From the NCBI RefSeq assembly GCF_964204645.1, contig NC_134025.1, positions 31,216,001 to 31,280,000 on the forward strand: a DNA stretch of 64,000 bases, read 5' to 3'. The first letter of the stretch is position 1, and the number at the start of each line of letters is the position of its first letter. The notes below the pieces were generated by a model, which did not search any database, had not been told where the DNA came from, and was given only the letters and a program-made list of their open reading frames with translations. Positions 1-14,181 of this stretch are shown here, piece by piece. Source of the DNA: Tubulanus polymorphus (lineage: Eukaryota; Nemertea; Palaeonemertea; Tubulaniformes; Tubulanidae). The translations under genes and the position numbers were made by a program.

Positions 1-305
1 TAGGTCTTTAAAACGATCTCCCGAGTATTGATTCTATAAAACCACAACACAATCACAAACTATTACAAAACTCATACTTGAAAATAATATATTACAGCAC
101 GATCAATTTTGCTGAGTCTCGGAATATTGAAATTGAGATGTGATATAAATCACTCTGAACTGAAACATTAAACCTGAAGAGACTGAAGAGACTCAGCAAA
201 ATCAGTTATACTGAAATATACCATTTTCAATGATGAGTTTTGCAGTTATTGTGATTCTGATGTGGTTTTATCCTCTCTCTACCAATAGTTTACAATGATA
301 CTTAC
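1..305 (-). other. TULP4 intron, no other gene seen
   Basis: This stretch lies beyond the 5' splice site of the last visible TULP4 exon (donor at 305). It has no open frame or motif I recognise. It contains a loosely inverted pair around 100-215 (gctgagtctcgg and gactcagcaaaat). Confidence 0.5.
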
Positions 306-3300
306 TTTAACAGTTGGAACGTATAAAGCAGATACTTGATCCATTAAAGCTTGTGGCAGTGGTGTCTTTTTAATACTAGCTTCATCAGGCATATAGCGAT
401 TAATCAATTTTGAGCAGAGGAATTGAAGCATGACGATGTTTTTAGTGACCCATGCTGTGTGTATGTAACATCCTGTAGCTATAAACAGACGTTTGTCGTT
501 GTGACCCCAGGTTAAAGCAGTCAGTGGTTTACCCTGAAAATAGAATAGATATCATTTCTACAAATCAGCAATAAAATCATATTTAATGAGATCCCTAGAC
601 CCCACCGAGCAGGTTTGAAGTTTCTTGTACTCCTCAACCCACTGAGCACCACCACTCAGCAGGTTGGAGGTTTCTTGTACCCGTCAACGCATTGAGCCCA
701 ACTCAGGGTATCATTAGCAGGTTCAAGGTATATTATTCCCTCAACCCACGGAGCTTCACTCATTATAAGCATCTGTGGCACAAAAGTAAACTGCGTCTAA
801 CAATTTAAGATGATTTTTTGACTTAACACAGCAACTTGGCCACGGGTTGGAAGTCCCAATGTTACCTGACCTGATAGCTATTACATATCTCCCAGGAATA
901 AATGAAACCTTTTCAAGACCCATTTCTGCTGTTGTGGATGAATTTAAGGTCCTCTCTTGAAACGGGTGGATTCACAATGTGCTAGCTGTTTGGAGATACA
1001 AGCAGGGATTACTGCAGCGTCACTGTGTTTGTCCACAATAATAAAACAACTCAATATCATATATCATATTATAATTTATTTATTCACAATGATATCTATA
1101 AAATACAAGTTTTATACAAATTGAATAAACTTTGAAAATCTTTAAAAATCTTAACAAATTAGAGCTTTGGTAATATATATATATATATACACAATCAATA
1201 TATCTATAGTTCATATCACTACAAGGTATTGTTACTGAGGAATCCACCAGGTGGCGGTAGTGGTCATCCACTAGGTGGCGCTGTTCTCGTTGCTATGTTT
1301 AATTAGTTTAACGATCATGCTAACGACGTACGGAGCTGTAAGATTCATCCACTAGACGGCGCTGTTCTCGTTGCTATGTTTAATTAGTTTAACGATCATG
1401 CTAACGACGTACGGAGCTGTAAGATTCATCCACTAGATGGCGCTGTTCTTGTTGCTATGTTTAATTAGTTTAACGATCCTGCTAACGACGTACGGAGCTG
1501 TAAGATTTAGACGTTTATTTGGTTGCATCAATTCCTCGCAAAGCGTCAGTAAATGTTCCTCCAATTTACGTTTTTCAGTTTTAGCTCGAGTTGTAAACGA
1601 TCGATTTCGTTTATTAGCGAACCACGACTTCACCTGAGCGACGGTTATTTCACAATCGACAGAGATCTGTTGTAATTGTTCGGTTGTCGGGTATGGGTTT
1701 TCGCGGTGCGATTCGAACCAGTCTAACATTGTTGTAACGGCTTTCTGCGGTAACCCCGCGTTACGAGGTTTAACCTCGTTATTCTGGTAAACTCGACGAC
1801 ATCGGACGATACGACGAGTTGTCATCGGTTTCTTCGCTTTTACTTTCGGAGTTGTTGTTGCCATGGTAACGTCGCTCGTTTCAGGCGGAGTTTCGTTCAT
1901 TGTTGAGTAGCCGGATGAGTTCGCCGAATTTACAGTAGATGGCGTTGTGTTCGGTTTTACAGGTGGCGTTGCCGGCGATCTTGCTGGGATCAGCGGTGAA
2001 AACATAAACGGAGACATCGGCAGCACACGAGGCGCCATCTGTGGTAGATGATGGTAACTTATCGGTGTCGACCAGTTCAACGGTGTTGACCAGTGTCGTG
2101 GTGGTGTCGACCAGGCTGTAGGAGGCATCGACCAGGCAGCTGGTGCTGGTATCATATACGGTACTGGTTGATACGACGGAGGCATTACTGGACTATAACG
2201 TGCTGCTGGACAGACGGCTGGGTGACCTTGACCTCGTGCTGCTGTAGTAGTGGTTGTAGACATGTTTGTTCTATCTGGTGTCAATAAGACTCAATGTGAC
2301 ACTTACACCAAATCACACCATTTAAATACCCTGTACACTCTCTTATCTCTTCTCTCATTGGCTACAATCATAATTATCAGCTCAGTAATTAGTATCGAGG
2401 GTTGTGATTGGCTGCTGGTTGATACTGACTAGATCTAGTATAATCATCACTCACTCTGTAATTACTAGTATTCACAATACAATACACCACACACTATCAG
2501 ACACGTACACACAAACTGACTGATCTTACTTCACTTCAATTAAGTTTGAGAAAAATTAAAGTTTCATGGTTTATAGTTACATAAAACCTATAGAATATAG
2601 ATTAAAAAAGTTCCTTTAAAAAGTATTTTTCTGAAAAACTGTTACAAGATATGATACAAAGATTTTTCAATCGAGCATTTCCAAGTGTCTAGTTACTTCT
2701 ACACAGTTGGGTCAACATACTACGCAGTGTCTGCACAAAATCCTACAATAAAGTCTCCTCGAATAAGAATTATTCCATTTACTCATTCACCTGATGATGC
2801 TATTTAGTACTTCAAATAAAAACAAGTTAACCTATAAAGTACTATCCGTCTCTCATCGGCTGTGGAGATATTTCAGGCGCGTTTCATGTTTTATCTAATA
2901 GCCATCATCAGCCGTAGTTCTGATACATGTCCAGTATGCCTGATGATGGACTAGTTTATACGTCCATGGTTTGATGGTGGCTGAAACCTCAGTATATTCA
3001 CAGCTATCAGAACATTTCATCTTTTCGTTTTCTGAATATAGAGGGATTTTCTACTGTAAATTCTAGCAGTAAAATCTGATGATAATCGACTATTCAATAT
3101 ATATTGTTAATTATAAAAAACTTTTTTGTGGAGAAAATAAATCATATCATATCATATCATATCTGATCTATAAAAATCTTGTGTCTGTGAATGTTTTATT
3201 CAGCGTATATGGTGCGATACATCAAGGTCAATTTTTCAGAGCTAGTATCCATTTTCATTTTGGAATCTTTTAAAATTTGATGTTCAGTGCTTAAGGGCGT

Positions 3301-6300
3301 TGTCCAAATATGGTGTTTTTAGTCTCACAATGTATTTACTACCAATATGAAATGAGTTCAAAAATAGACCAAATACTTTATATCAATTTACTAAATATGG
3401 ACAGAAATATATTTTGTGCATTAAAAGAACAAATTATGTAATGATTCAATGAATGTACGAATAGACAGCACCAGCAGCAGCAGTGGCACCAGCAGCACCA
3501 GCAGCTGCAGTGGCCGCCGCACCAGCACTAGCTACAGCTATCTGTAACAATCAATCAGCTCTCCAGTGATCAATAACAATGATTGACTGATCAATGATCT
3601 ATAATCTATTGATTTTATTGATTTATTGACCACTGGTCTCAGGGTTTATTGCTCTATTATAAACTTTAGTTACACTTTCGCCTCAAGACTCATAAACAGA
3701 TTCTACAGTATAAAATCAGTGCACCGCAGAAAACTAATGAATTCTAGTCTCATTACACACTTAAAGATCTGCAGAACTTAATCAAAGGGATAATTAGTGA
3801 TGATCTTTGTTTACTTAAGATCATCAGTAATTAGTGGGTAATTGCTCGTTTGATTAACTAGATAACTCCAATCATCTGATCAAAGGCTAATTAGTGAGCT
3901 AGATAGGTTAGTTAGTGAACTAAACTCTAACAGTAATTAACCAATTACTGATTCTAATTAGTATCAGTTCTGAATCCCTCTCAACGAGTGAAATGTGTGC
4001 GATAAGATTTTTGACAAATTTGGCAACCGACATTTTGAGAAAATCTCTGTCAAAATGTAGATTTTAATATAAATAACCAGGTTTTCCATGGAGAAATTAT
4101 CAGTGTTTTCAGAAACAACCGAGACAAAGATTAAACATGAATTTCGAAGAGAATTTCTACTTCAATATTCCATCTCCGGATGTGCAATATTTCACCGGCG
4201 AAACCAGTTTCCAATCACCGACAATAGATGGCGTTCAACATCAAATTCTATACGATTCTGGATTCTACAATTTAGACGAATCGAGCGAATCAAGCGAGAA
4301 TCATCAACAGACGTCAGAGATCAGCGTTCTGGATCATCATTCTACGTCAACCCGGCTCGGCGCTCTGTGCGACGACCTTCCGAAATTAGACCTCGACGAT
4401 TTAATGGTTAACGATGAAATAGAAAAATGCGTCGATTTACGAAACGTTGATTTACGAGAACTTTCTCGTTTAGATCAAGAAATTCTATTCGTCGAAAATG
4501 AAAATACAGATTTCTCAGCGTTATTGGATTGCGTCGATAATCCAACCGAGGATAATCCAACCAGGGATAATCCGTCCAGTGATAATCCGTCCGTCATTCT
4601 GCGAAAACTGAAAAAACCTTCAAAAACTCACCGCAAGAAGAGATCGTCACCATTATCGGAGGAAGCTATCGAATTGATGACCGCGTGGTACAATGAACAC
4701 ATCGATAATCCGTATCCGACGGAGACCGAGAAACAGTCGTTAGCCGCGTCCGCTTCTATCACCGTTCATCAAGTGAAAGTTTGGTTTTCAAATAAACGTT
4801 GTCGTTCTAACAATACGAACGCGTTCACGCGGAAACGTAAACTCGAGGATCGGCTGGTGAAACTGTGTCAGGAGTTTATACGCGACGGCAAACACAGGAA
4901 ACTCGATAACGAGTATGTAGCGAATAAAATCAAAAACATTCTTCAACGTGAAACTTAGAACTGAATGAACTATAAATAACTGTGTTTATTATTGATGTTA
5001 CCGTTTATAAAATTCTATAAATCACGTAAATAAAAGTTAATTTAATCGAAAATTATATTCAGTTTTATCATTCATTTTTCTGGTTTTCCTAAAGCCTGAG
5101 GTCAGAGGAGACAGTGAGGCCGAGGTCAGAGGAGACAGTGCTGAGGTCAGAGGAGACAGTGAGGCCGAGGTCAGAGGAGACAGTGCTGAGGTCAGAGGAG
5201 ATAGTGCTGAGGTCAGAGGAGATAGTGAGGCTGAGGTCAGAGGAGATAGTGAGGCTGAGGTCAGAGGAGACAGTGCTGAGGTCAGAGGAGATAGTGCTGA
5301 GGTCAGAGGAGATAGTGAGGCTGAGGTCAGAGGAGATAGTGAGGCTGAGGTCAGAGGAGACAGTGCTGAGGTCAGAGGAGATAGTGAGGCTGAGGTCAGA
5401 GGAGATAGTGAGGCCGAGGTCAGAGGAGATAGTGAGGCTGAGGTCAGAGGAGATAGTGAGGAGGTTAGAGGAGACAGTTTGAGTTAACTCTGAACTTATG
5501 ATTCAGTTCCACAGAACGTGAGTTAGAGTTAACTCTGCGAGTTGAAATTAGTTCCCCTTCATCAATCTGAGCCGGGAACCTACACTACCCCCCTCAAGAC
5601 ATTTGCTATCGTAGTGTGAAGTGTGGACGATCACAAATTGGAAGAATGAAAACAAGTATCAAATGTCAGAGGTTGTACAACTGTTAGCAATATCATCACC
5701 ATATAGCAAAAACATATGAACATATGATATGAACAGCAGCTCAGACTACCACTCCCTCACAGGGGAAAAATCAGATTCATACTAGACAGTTTATGTAATA
5801 AATGGTCTGACCTATGATTAAGAACCAAGGTGTTATAGTTAATGGTACGTTACCTGAGAAGGGATTGGTTGAGTATAACACAGGTCACCAGCAGGAGTAT
5901 AAAACTGTAAACTATTGTTACATTCTAAATTTGGTAGACGTATGAATCCCCCGACTGCCAGGGCTGCTCCGTCGTTTGACCATTCCATCTTAACACCTGC
6001 AATACATAAAACAATACAACTAGGTATATAGACTGCTAGGTTCTAGGTTAACGGAAAAGATTTATGGATAGTTTAGAGTTAGGGGATGGTTTAGACTAAT
6101 TGGGGGAGGGGGGGTACCACCACTGTCCACTATCTACAAATTCCCTGAGTGAATCTGCTGCAGGGGATTGGAGAAATTTCAAGGTTAAAAATTCTAAAAT
6201 TCATTCATTTTTCATGAATCACATATTGATTAAGAAATTGTACATCCAAATTCCCTGAGTTTTTCAGGTTTTTTGGAAAATTTGTCAAATTTCCTGAATT

Positions 6301-9300
6301 TTCCAAGTTTTCCGTTTCAGTGGTTGTCAGCCCGTTCAGGGTTATGGGAAGGGGTTTGGTTGCTCGGTTACCTGTCAGTCTTGTATCGATAATTCTCGGA
6401 CAAACGTCGTCGTAACTCAACATCAAGTAAATGAGTCCCTGTTTAAAACTAACAGCTAACAGATACCCATCATTATCATCTGAAAATATCATCATCAAAT
6501 ATCATCATCATCATCATCGTCACAGTGATATATCAGTGAGCTAGTGCTGCCATCTAGTGTTGATTATACCGTATGACAGTCAATTAGTGTATGATTTATT
6601 TGTAATGACAAATCTCTACACGAGACTAAACATCCTTGACCTTCATCAGTGATATTTACAGCTCTATCTCTCGAAGTGTAATCTGATATATCTATTTGAG
6701 AATCTCACTCACTGTATTCGATATTCTCATTTCTTACCGATAAACTCCACATCACTGATGACTAATTTACATTACATTTTATCGGTGAAATTTCAATTCT
6801 TACATCAAACTTTGAAATAACGAAATACCTTTAAGTTCATCTTTATCATCAGCGGTAGATTCGTCCATTTTGAATTTTTCGCACGACCATGACATGGAAG
6901 TAATCTCAGAACCTTCTAATACTGATTCCTGACCGATCATAGCTCCAGTAGAACTGATCACTATTACATGACCATCTGAGATTCCTATTAATACCTAAAA
7001 CAAACATATTACTGATTCTCTTTATACTGAACACACTGAGTGAGTGGCTGAGAGACAGGGGGAGAGGGGAGTGGCTGAGAGACAGGGGGAGAGGGGAGTG
7101 GCTGAGAGACAGGGGGAGAGGGAGTGGCTGAGTGAGATAGGGGGAGTGAGACGGGAGAGGGGAGTGAGTGGCTGAGAGTGACAGGGGGAGTGAGACAGGG
7201 AGAAGGGAGTGGGTGAGAGAGAGAGGACAGAGGCAGACAGGGGGAGAGTTGGTGTGGTTGGTCTGGGTGCAAGCGATGTAGAAGTGAGACAGTTGGCCCG
7301 GGGGGGGGGGGAGGAGGGCGACTGATTGAGAGAAGGTAATAGATTATTGATTAAACATCTGTTCATATATACGTTTCACACAATTTCACTGAATCGATTC
7401 ATTTAAACAAATCATCGAAATCATGTGCTGCTGTTCTTATTGGTTTAAAAATGAATAGAAGAGCAGGCAGAGGAGAAGGGAGAGAGGAGAGGAGATAATG
7501 AGAAGGGAGAGAGGAAAGATGGAGATGGGGGGAGGAGATGGAAGAGAGAGAAAGAGAGAGAGGAGAGAGGGGAGAGGAAAGAGAAAGAAGAGAGAGAGGA
7601 GATGAGAGAGAGAGGAGAGAGGGGAGAGGAGAGGAAAGAAGAGAGAGAGGAGATGAGAGAAAGGATGTATAGTTTGTATACTGGTAGACTGTAGACTGAG
7701 AGGAAAGAGACAGGAAGTTTGTACAAAAATCAATACTAGTTACAGTTGTAATCATCAAATCACTTTATATTCATAACATCATCATGTACCACAATATACA
7801 CGGGTATATACCCATCAAACGGCCGGCCTACCCACGATACAGCGGATTCTGTCTGCCCACGGAGCTGATCAGTACCTGCCTACCAGCCCACGCAGCTGAT
7901 CAGTACCTGCCTACCAGCCCGCGGAGCTGATCAGTACCTGCCTACCAGCCCACGTAGCTGATCAGTACCTGCCTACCAGCCCGCGGAGCTGATCAGTACC
8001 TGCCTACCAGCCCACGTAGCTGATCAGTACCTGCCTACCAGCCCGCGGAGCTGATCAGTATAATTTACCTTTGTATCATTAGGAACCCAAACACCACACG
8101 TTATAGTCGTATTTTCTAAGTTTAACATTGTTGACCAATAGCGTTGCCCGGCAACTGAACCGACCAATACGAATCCATCCTGATAACAGATCAGAGCCAT
8201 TCGACCGTCATGTGACCACGCGAAATCAGTCACCTGTAAAAACAATCAGACAATCAGGGGAACAATATCACAATCAGGGGAACAATATCACAATCAGGGG
8301 GACAATCTCATAATCAGGGGAACAATATCACAATCAGGGGGATTAATTTGACAATCAGGGGCACAATCCCACAATCATGGGGATCAATCAGACAATCAGT
8401 GGATCAATCTCACAATCAGTGGAACAATCTCGCAATCAGGGGCACAATCCCACAATCATGGGGATCAATCTCACAATCAGTGGAACAATCTCACATTCAC
8501 TAATATAACCCCTGATGTACTCGTAAAATATTCAATTTTATATCTTTTTTATATCTTGTGATATTGTAATAAGTTTTATTTGCACTGACATTCCACGGTT
8601 ATAGTGAAATTACAATTCATGGTCTCTGTTTGACAGTGAATGGGAGGAGAGGGGAATGTGCACTCGCATTCTTGTACTGTGAGATTCTCAATATTTCTCT
8701 TCTGTTTTATTGAAACCTGTTGACGGGATCGGTGATATATCAGATTTCTGATATTTGATGATCTCAGAGATAAACGACTTCCATTAAAAGATCAACAACT
8801 TCTACTTAAGATTAAAGAGGACTTGTGTAAATATATCAAACTAAGTGATTAACCCTTTCAACTTCGCCATCCGATGTGTGTTTGTTTAAATATTAGATAT
8901 CTCAACAATCAAGAGCCTGCCCGATCCAGAGATCAGGGTACAGTTCCACAGTTCAGAGTTAAAAAACTGGGTCCTGGGGTCACAGTTGCTTAAACGTTGG
9001 TTAAATATAACCAGTGGATAAATGCCATAGTAACAATGAACTTTTAATTGTCACTATGTCAGCTATCCACTGGTTAACAGTAACCAACTTTTGAGCAACT
9101 GCAGCCCCAGGTGCTCTATATCTGACCCTCAGGTTTGGGCAGTTTCATATTGACTTGTATACATCAGGTGACCATCTCTAGACCAATCAGAATAGGGTTA
9201 GCCCATTCTTACCCAAACTCTAGGGTAGCCAGAAGTGATCAGCTAGGGTGAGTCCATTATAACCCTAACCCTAGGGTAGCCAGAAGTGACCAGCTAGGGT

Positions 9301-9823
9301 TAGTCCATTCTAACCCTAACCCTAGGGATGATGAGTTGAAGACCTGAGGTTAATCCATTCTAAACCTAGGAGAGGCACGTTGTTTGTTTACATCAGGTGA
9401 CCAGCTCTAGACCAATCACTGGTGGCCCCTGAGTACTGTAGTGAAATGGTTGGGTAGTAAAGAGTTAATCCCAATAGGATAATGATAATAACTTGCATGA
9501 AAAAGCTGCTGTATTTATTCAATACATGTATTAACTCTTCATACATATACTATTTAACAGACAATCTGAAACTGGGCGACTCTTTAATTCTCCCTTATTC
9601 CTTTCCCCTTCTCAGAGAAAAATGTTATTCTGTCTAGATTCCATCATTGCTCTTCTCCTTCTGTTCTATCTCCCCCTCTCTCTACTCACTGTCAGCCCCT
9701 TTCCACTCTCCACTCTCTCCTCTCTTATTCCACTCTCCTCTCTCCTCCCTCTCCTCTCTCATTCCTCACTCCTCTTTCCTCTCTCCTCTCTCATCCCTCT
9801 CTTCTCTCCCCTCCTCTCTCCTT

Positions 9824-9858
<35 letters not shown>

Positions 9859-12800
9859 ACTCTCCCCTTTCTCCCTCTCTTCTCTCTCCTCTCCTCTCTC
9901 TTCACTCCTCTCTCTCTTTTATACCTCTCTCTCTCCTCACTGTCAGCCTCTCTCTCTCTCTCTCTCTCTCTTCTCTCCTCTATAATCTCACTGTTCGCTT
10001 CGTAAATCAAAAATTTAACAAATCGCATTGACAGAAATAATGTGACCGATTCTCAAAGAGAATCAGCAGGGAATCCATCGTTACTGATATGACTGATACT
10101 GCAGCAGCAGCAGCAGCAGCAGTAGTAGCAGCAGCAGCAGTAGTGAGGCAGGAAGGGAGAGAGAAGAAAAGCAACTAGTCTCATGTTACAAGAAACATTG
10201 ATAATATGAGTCATTATCAGAATATATCAGATCAATTGATCAATAAAATACAATCCATCAACCGTCAAACTAGCATCCACTTCTACTCAACTCCTGGACC
10301 ATCAAACCAGCAACCACTTCTACTCAATCTCAGAACCATCCAAATAGCAAACTTTTACATTTTTTCCCCAGTAAGCTCAAGTTGTACCGCCCTGCTGCCC
10401 CTGACATATCTGTGCACTTGCAGAGTATTAACCAGGGAGAAACTGTGACAGACACAAATACAAACTGATCAACAGATTACAGCTTCATATTAGATTAGAT
10501 CATGCACTGAATCAATTAGAAGTTGTATGAGTAACAAATTAATCCTCTGTCTCTCTCCTCTCGCCTTCCTCTGTCACTCTCCTCATTCTCTCCCCATTCT
10601 CTCTCTCCCCTCTCCCCCTCTCTCCCTCAACACCGGGGGTCATACAGAAATCAAGGATAAACATTCTATAATCAATCCTTCAAATCACTGTCACAAATTT
10701 ATCAATAGTTTTTCTATATAAAGAGACATTGAATAGATTGATGCATTAGACTGTGTTTGCCTTTGATCTCACGGGGACCGATAGATTCTCTCTGAGGCAT
10801 GCTAACACTGGGGTAGTCTGAGTTATTACACACAGGGCTAGAGGTCGGGGGGGGGGAGGGTTAGTTTAACTTTGTTGAACATCGATGAGAACAGTTACAC
10901 GCAACAACTGAAACTGAGGCTAACTGAATTAATAAATCTATAACAATGATTCAATGTGACAAGTGTAGAGAATAATGTGTGATCCCAGTGGTCCAATAAC
11001 CCGAACACTGAGACTGCTGCTGCTGCTGCTGATACATCTCTACATCGTGAAATATCTACTGGATTCGATTACACTTGACAAGTTAAAAATTCAAGATCCA
11101 GTTCTTCACAGTAAGATCTAGCAACAACAGTTCAACAGTTCCGAGTGAGGTTTAACTGAACTAATTGTAACAGTGGAATCTGAAAATGTTGCCCCCTGTG
11201 TTTGGTGCTATAGAGTATTAGAGTGACTTACCGGACTATTTCTATCATTAATCAGTTCTACAGACCACCTTCCTTCATGTTTAATCCATACAAATATAAC
11301 TCCATTAGCGTCACACGTTGCTAGTTTCTGATACGGTTCGTTCCATTTCACTAGAATTATCTGAAAAATAAAAATCATTTTGAATCTGTTCAACGACAGC
11401 CACAGATACAATTCTTCACATTTGTTTCAAAGATCAACAATGGTTGATGGTCAGTTGCGCAGTTGTGACTTAAATCCATAAATGGTCTTAAATATTAAAA
11501 CTGATGAAGTTGTTAGATTGGCTATAGAACAAAAATTAGTTTAGACATATCAATCTTAAGTTGTTATATTGGTTATAGAACTAAGATGAGCTTAGACTGG
11601 TCTTAAGTTGTTAGATTGGTTATAGAACTAAGATGAGCTTAGACCGGTCTTAAGTTGTTAGATTGGCTATAGAACTAAGATGAGCTTAGACTGGTCTTAA
11701 GTTGTTATATTGGTTATAGAACTAAGATGAGCTTAGACTGGTCTTGAAAGGAATCTAAGCTTTGCCTGTGCTGCCGCTACTGGTTCCATAGAATGAGGAC
11801 CCAGTTACACATTAAAAGCTTTATAAGATTTATAGGACCAGTCTAAGACCATCTTGGTTCAATAGCCAATCTATCAACTTCAGATCAGTCTTATAAAATA
11901 TCGAATTGAATCAAAAAGTCGTTTTAAAACTTGAGACTGGTCTTGAGAGTGGTATAGATTCACTGTAGAAGTAAGCTCTGCTCTTGAGCTGGTCTTACAC
12001 GTCGTGACTGTGCAACTAATCATCAGTATTTATTTAGTCTAAGTTCTCAGATTGGATAAAGAACCAGGGGCCAGAGTTGTAGGCCTACAGTCAAGGTTTA
12101 GATTTCAGACCAGCCAAAGATCATTTTGGTCCTTTAGCCAATCTAACAACTTAAGACCATTGAGAAAAGACCAATTTTGGACTGAAGTCACGACTATGGA
12201 ACTGGACGTGAGGGTGTGTAAGATAAATCTAACTCATGACTGCGCGACTAATCACCAGTAGTGTGGTGTATTTATACTGTTTATAATGAGTCAGTGAATG
12301 AACTAATGCAAGTATCATCAGATATCAACAGATAGAATTAACTAGAATCTCCTCTTCACTCTCCTCTCCTCTCATCTAATCTCTAACAACACAAACATTA
12401 TCTTCATTCAATCATCTACAGCTATTAATCAGATCTCCTGAATGTGTAATTATAAACTGGGACAGACGGATCGTGAGGGATCGTTAGGGGTCGTGAGGGA
12501 TCGGGAGGGTTCGGACTACGATTCACTAAAACAACAGTTTATACTCGATCTAATCAATAATAAATACTTCATCCTGACAATTACTGCATCAATTCAAACT
12601 TAAACCTCTTTCTTAAAAAAACTGGGCCAAGTTCTGTTTATAGTTATCCTTGAAATGAGATGTTCAATCTGAGATCGTTCTTTTCTGTTTATCTACAAGG
12701 TCCCAGAGTAGCAACAAATTGTTTTACAATTGGCTATGTCAGAAACTTATCATTTGTTCTCGCACTGGATTCAGTAACAGTGAGGTTAGAATGATAAGTG

Positions 12801-14146
12801 AGGGGAGGTCTCACTCACGAGGGGATCCTGCTACAGCTCAGTAAGGTTAGAATGATGGATGAGGGGAGGTCTCACTCACGAGGGGATCCAGCGACAGCTC
12901 AGTGAGGTTAGAATGATAGATGAGGGGAGGTCACACTCACGAGGGGATCCAGCTACAGCTCAGTGAGGTTAGAATGATAGATGAGGGGAGGTCACACTCA
13001 CGAGGGGATCCAGCTACAGCTCAGTGAGGTTAGAATGATAGATGAGGGGAGGTCTCACTCACGAGGGGATCCAGCTACAGCTCAGTGAGGTTAGAATGAT
13101 AGATGAGGGGAGGTCTCACTCACGAGGGGATCCAGCTACAGCTCAGTGAGGTTAGAATGATAGATGAGGGGAGGTCTCACTCACGAGGGGATCCAGCTAC
13201 AGCTCAGTGAGGTTAGTGATGAGGTAATCTCACTCACGAGGGGATCCAGCTACAGCTCAGTGAGGTTAGTGATGAGGTAATCTCACTCACGAGGGTATCC
13301 AGCTACAGCTCAGTGAGGTTAGTGATGAGGTAATCTCACTCACGAGGGGATCCAGCTACAGCTCAGTGAGGTTAGTGATGAGGTAATCTCACTCACGAGG
13401 GTATCCAGCTACAGCTCAGTGAGGTTAGTGATGAGGTAATCTCACTCACGAGGGTATCCAGCTACAGCTCAGTGAGGTTAGTGATGAGGTAATCTCACTC
13501 ACGAGGGTATCCAGCTACAGCTCAGTGAGGTTAGTGATGAGGTAATCTCACTCACGAGGGGATCCAGCTACAGCTCAGTGAGGTTAGTGATGAGGTAATC
13601 TCACTCACGAGGGTATCCAGCTACAGCTCAGTGAGGTTAGTGATGAGGTAATCTCACTCACGAGGGTATCCAGCTACAGCTCAGTGAGGTTAGTGATGAG
13701 GTAATCTCACTCACGAGGGGATCCAGCTACAGCTCAGTGAGGTTAGTGATGAGGTAATCTCACTCACGAGGGTATCCAGCTACAGCTCAGTGAGGTTAGT
13801 GATGAGGTAATCTCACTCACGAGGGTATCCAGCTACAGCTCAGTGAGGTTAGTGATGAGGTAATCTCACTCACGAGGGTATCCAGCTACAGCTCAGTGAG
13901 GTTAGTGATGAGGTAATCTCACTCACGAGGGGATCCAGCTACAGCTCAGTGAGGTTAGTGATGAGGTAATCTCACTCACGAGGGTATCCAGCTACAGCTC
14001 AGTGAGGTTAGTGATGAGGTAATCTCACTCTGCTGCCGCTGTGCGTTGTGTATGGTTTAATGAAGCCATTGATATACTCCATTGAACACTGACGATTAAT
14101 GACAAATTGCTAAATATGGAAAGAAACTGAGACTAGTAAGACTGCA

Positions 14147-14181
<35 letters not shown>

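Noticed and set aside
2878-2995. GATGATGG...GAAAC arrangement considered as a hammerhead ribozyme
   Set aside because: The core words are present but no stem II or stem III pairing of useful length could be drawn.
5114-5482. 122-codon frame of R-S-E-E repeats
   Set aside because: Minisatellite artefact; units of 21 and 24 bases.
9250-9335. CCCTAACCCTA blocks considered as an interstitial telomere
   Set aside because: Only two hexamers per block inside a longer unrelated unit.
12781-14030. Regular repeats considered as a CRISPR array
   Set aside because: No unique spacers, and the organism is a eukaryote; this is a satellite.
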